From the NCBI GenBank assembly GCA_016195095.1, contig JACQAE010000029.1, forward strand, positions 1-36,159: a stretch of DNA of 36,159 nucleotides, in the 5' to 3' direction. This document shows, one piece after another, positions 33,850 through 36,159 of this stretch; position 1 is the first letter of the stretch, and each line of letters begins with the position of its first letter. A model generated the notes under the pieces. It was given only the letters and a program-made list of their open reading frames with translations. It made no database searches and was not told the origin of the DNA. This DNA comes from Pseudomonadota bacterium. Its GTDB lineage: Bacteria > Pseudomonadota > Alphaproteobacteria > Rhizobiales > Xanthobacteraceae. A program made the translations under genes and the position numbers.

Positions 33850-34932
33850 ATGCCGGCGGTGACGGACGCGCCCTACTCCGTGCTCAACCTGTTTCCCTCG
33901 GCGAGCGCCGGCCGCTTTGGCCGCCGGCGGCGGCGCGAGCGCGGCGCGCGCATTCCGGTGAGCGTGATCACCGGCTTTCTCGGCGCCGGCAAGACGACGC
34001 TGGTGCGGGCATTCCTGAACAGCGAGCAGGGCCGCGGCACGGCGGTTCTGGTCAACGAATTCGGCGAAGCGGGCATCGATGACGCGCTCCTGCGCGACAG
34101 CGCGGAGGCGACGGCGCTGCTCGGCAATGGCTGCCTGTGCTGCAATTACCGCTCCGACCTGCAAGCCGCGCTGCATGGCCTGGTCATCGAGCGCGAGCGC
34201 GGGAAAATCCCCTATTTCGGCCGCGTCATTATCGAGACGAGCGGGCTCGCCGATCCGGGTCCGATCCTGACGACCTTCGCGACCGACCGCGCGCTTGGCG
34301 GCGAATTTCATATTGAAACCGTGATGGCGGTCGTCGCGGCGGTGTCGGCGGACTCAACGCTCGACCGCTTCATCGAGGCGCGGCGGCAAATTCTCCTCGC
34401 CGACCGGGTGGTGCTGGCAAAGACCGATATCGCCGATGCCGACCAGATCGCCCGCGCGCAGGCGCGCGTGCGCGCCCTCAATCCGCGCGCCGAGATCCTC
34501 ACCGCCGTCAACGGCGCGCTCGATCCGCGCGGCTTTTTCGAGCCGAGCGCGCCGGCGCTCGTCCGAACGGCGATTTCCGGCGCCGGCGGCGGATTTTTCG
34601 CCGAAGAGGTCGAGATCGAGCACACCGACAATGTGCGCAGCTTCACCCTGGTCGAGCACGCGCCGCTGGCGTTCGAGCCGTTCGCGCGCGCCATGGAGGC
34701 GCTGATGGCGCTGCGCGGCGCCGACCTCTTGCGCGTCAAGGGCTGGCTCAACGTCGCCGGGTGCGCTGGCCCGGTCATCGTGCATTTCGTGCAGCATCTC
34801 GCGCATCCGCCGATCGAGCTTGACCGCTGGCCGGGGACGGACCGCGCCAGCCGCGTCGTTTTCATCATGCGCGGCATCGGCGAGCGGCAGGTCAGGGACC
34901 TCCTGGCCGCGACCAGGGCGCTGCACGAATAA
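33850..34932 (+). CDS. CobW/G3E-family metal-chaperone GTPase
   Basis: 360 aa. P-loop ITGFLGAGKTTLV (40-52), metal-binding GNGCLCCN (Cys95, Cys97, Cys98), switch segment IETSGLADP, base-recognition AKTD, and the C-terminal CobW domain (FTLVEHAPLAFEPFARAME, LRVKGWLNVAG). The family delivers Zn, Co or Ni or acts in zinc starvation (ZNG1/YeiR-like). A basic stretch (FGRRRRRERGAR) precedes the P-loop, longer than usual. ATG at 33850. The neighbouring LVIVD gene gives no specific metal clue. Confidence 0.92.
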   Translation: MPAVTDAPYSVLNLFPSASAGRFGRRRRRERGARIPVSVITGFLGAGKTTLVRAFLNSEQGRGTAVLVNEFGEAGIDDALLRDSAEATALLGNGCLCCNYRSDLQAALHGLVIERERGKIPYFGRVIIETSGLADPGPILTTFATDRALGGEFHIETVMAVVAAVSADSTLDRFIEARRQILLADRVVLAKTDIADADQIARAQARVRALNPRAEILTAVNGALDPRGFFEPSAPALVRTAISGAGGGFFAEEVEIEHTDNVRSFTLVEHAPLAFEPFARAMEALMALRGADLLRVKGWLNVAGCAGPVIVHFVQHLAHPPIELDRWPGTDRASRVVFIMRGIGERQVRDLLAATRALHE

Positions 34933-34946
34933 CGCGCGCCGCGTGG

Positions 34947-35033
34947 TCACAGCGGCTTGCGGAAACGCGCGTAGAGGTCCTGCACCGCGGCGAGCGACTT
35001 GTTGGTCATCGGCAGATCGACGGGCTCGCCATG
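34947..35033 (-). pseudogene. Orphaned C-terminal tail of the Gfo/Idh/MocA gene
   Basis: Twenty-eight in-frame codons after the amber stop read HGEPVDLP, then MTNKSLAAVQDLYARFRKPL, then TGA. Homologues end with a segment of the form ADLSAxxGxPVxLP, so this tail looks like the natural end. It would be translated only by readthrough. The single change explaining it is a sense codon such as CAG to TAG. Confidence 0.65.
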
Positions 35034-36032
35034 CTAGGCGGAGAGGTCGGCGCCGAGATAGCATTCCATGACGCGGCGCGCGCTCTGCGGGGCCACCATC
35101 GGCGGCCGGTCGAGAATGACCGATTCGAGGAAATGCAGCGTTTCCGGCCCCATCTGGCCGGCGAACACGTGATCGACCTGCTCGCCGGGCATTGTCGACA
35201 TGGGAAAGCTGATGCCGTCCTTCGCGGTGGTGAGCCAATTGTCGCGGCTGCTATCGTCGAGGAACAGCGAGCCTTCGGTGCCGGTGATCTCGATCCAGGT
35301 CGTGCAGTAATTGGGATAGCTCGGCGGCAGGTTCCAGCCGCCGCCGATGGCGACGAGAACGCCGTTATCCATGGTCACCGTGCTCCACATCACGTCGTAG
35401 GAGCCGTTGACCGGTTGCATGAAACCGTAGGCGCCCTGCGCATAAACGCGCGCCGGCCTGGCCGGCTCGAGCAGCCAGAACACCAGGTCGAGGTCATGCG
35501 TGGATTCCATCGCCGCCGGCGACAGGCGCACGCGGCTCGCGATCTTCTTGCCCAGCGCGCGCGAGAGATGGCGGCTGACCATGACCGACACCGGCTTACC
35601 GAGCGTGCCGTCGGCGAGCTTCTTCTTGGCATAGGCGAATTTTGTGTTGAAACGCTGAGAGTAGCCGATGGTGAATTTGAGACCGCCACGCTCCGCGATG
35701 GCGATGAGTTCGTCGGCCTCGAACAGCTCCATCGCGATCGGCTTTTCAAGAAGCACGTGCTTGCCGGCGCGCAGGCAGTCGCGCGCGATCGGGAAATGCG
35801 TATGCTCGGGCGTCGTGCAGACATAGACGACCTTGACCGCGTCGTTGCCGATGATGTCCCGATAATCGAGCGTCGCCGTCGCCGGGTTGGTCAGCGCCTT
35901 GACCTCGGCCAGGCGGTCGGGCCTGATGTCGCAGATATGCAGCTTGGCGCACAGCGCCGAGCGCGAAAGGGTCTCGGCGCGGATGCCGCCGCACCATCCG
36001 GTTCCGATGACCGCGGCTTCGAGTGGTCCCAA
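35034..36032 (-). CDS. Gfo/Idh/MocA-family oxidoreductase, cut by a premature amber stop
   Basis: 332 aa as read. The NAD(P)-binding motif is AAVIGTGWCGGIRAE; the catalytic-type EKPIAMELFEADEL (Lys of EKP) and later YSQRFNTKFAYAKKKL are family blocks, and HDLDLVFWLL is the H-D pair. TAG at 35034-35036 ends it at YLGADLSA, yet in the same frame HGEPVDLP then MTNKSLAAVQDLYARFRK follow to a TGA at 34947-34949. Likely start is TTG 36032 with GGGAG six nt before it; an ATG at 36086 would add an unlike-family leader. Substrate unknown (sugars, inositols). Confidence 0.85.
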   Translation of the reverse strand: MGPLEAAVIGTGWCGGIRAETLSRSALCAKLHICDIRPDRLAEVKALTNPATATLDYRDIIGNDAVKVVYVCTTPEHTHFPIARDCLRAGKHVLLEKPIAMELFEADELIAIAERGGLKFTIGYSQRFNTKFAYAKKKLADGTLGKPVSVMVSRHLSRALGKKIASRVRLSPAAMESTHDLDLVFWLLEPARPARVYAQGAYGFMQPVNGSYDVMWSTVTMDNGVLVAIGGGWNLPPSYPNYCTTWIEITGTEGSLFLDDSSRDNWLTTAKDGISFPMSTMPGEQVDHVFAGQMGPETLHFLESVILDRPPMVAPQSARRVMECYLGADLSA

Positions 36033-36093
36033 GCAAGTCTCCCGTCGTGGTTCGGCCGACGCCTCGGCGTTGCGTTGACATTCCATTGCGAGC

Positions 36094-36159
36094 CTAGCGC
36101 ATGATCCCGAAAAGTGGGAACCGCTTTTCGGATAAGATCATGCGCAAGCAAAAGTCATG
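36094..36159 (+). repeat. 56-bp palindromic repeat, array running out of window
   Basis: CTAG at 36094-36097, then a unit beginning CATGATCCCG at 36100, and a second unit starting CATG at 36156, again exactly 56 bp later. The linker reads CGCAAGCAAAAGT. Same CTAGCGCATGATC entry as at 7981. It lies just upstream of the Gfo/Idh/MocA gene. Confidence 0.9.

Noticed and set aside
32386-34311. 641-codon ORF on the minus strand
   Set aside because: Antisense shadow of the LVIVD and CobW genes; Arg/Ala-rich without any family block.
1-36159. tRNA genes, phage or complete insertion sequence
   Set aside because: No tRNA cloverleaf, integrase, transposase or phage gene found by eye; this is not a substitute for a dedicated search.

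Overview
The window is GC-rich DNA (roughly two thirds G+C by eye) from an alphaproteobacterium. It is most probably from the Hyphomicrobiales near Bradyrhizobiaceae/Xanthobacteraceae. The pointers are the gene orders SRP RNA-dnaX-ybaB-recR and dapF-mtaB-(insert)-ftsY-yciB, small secreted Tyr/His/Arg-rich proteins, and the intergenic palindrome GCATGATCCCGAAAAGTGGG, which I associate with that group. Species cannot be named from the sequence alone.

Layout. 1-2.2 kb: a rhodanese cut by the window edge, a YeeE/YedE thiosulfate-type transporter and a tiny membrane peptide. 2.2-4.6 kb (minus): HIT protein, NudC and a PfkB sugar kinase in one overlapping unit. 4.8-8 kb: SRP RNA, dnaX, ybaB/ebfC, recR, then a palindrome array. 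8.2-15.9 kb: a Tyr/His-rich secreted protein, asd, an amidohydrolase-orphan-Rieske operon, a DUF429 protein, a CitE-like lyase, leuD and a Tat-exported metallo-beta-lactamase-fold hydrolase with a clear terminator. 16-20.4 kb: a zincin-like protein, a DUF4893 protein, two small secreted proteins, a dense cluster of palindromic repeats, and a sulfite oxidase/cytochrome c pair. 20.6-24.7 kb: a degraded leuB, a nucleoside phosphorylase, a NAPE-PLD-like hydrolase and a GyrI-like secreted protein. 24.8-30 kb: dapF, mtaB, a PPOX flavoprotein, an RluA-type synthase, ftsY and yciB. 30.2-36.2 kb: an ABC importer ATPase and binding protein without a permease, an LVIVD-repeat protein with a histone-like tail, a CobW GTPase, and a Gfo/Idh/MocA oxidoreductase cut short by an in-frame stop.

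Themes. Several genes handle sulfur (rhodanese, YeeE, sulfite oxidase with its cytochrome, a possibly sulfonate-type ABC importer), but they are scattered and not one operon. Both halves of the co-translational targeting machine, SRP RNA and FtsY, are present. asd and dapF serve lysine/DAP synthesis; leuD and leuB serve leucine.

Three housekeeping or metabolic genes carry lesions. DnaX has Asn in place of the invariant Walker A Lys. leuB has a frameshifting deletion and a second internal deletion. The Gfo/Idh/MocA gene has an amber stop before a conserved-looking tail. Palindromic repeat arrays with the same 56-bp period occur at three loci, and two inverted CTAGTGT elements sit side by side at 17.6 kb. 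I did not find a convincing new defence or mobile system. The repeats and the amidohydrolase/orphan/Rieske operon are the least explained parts.
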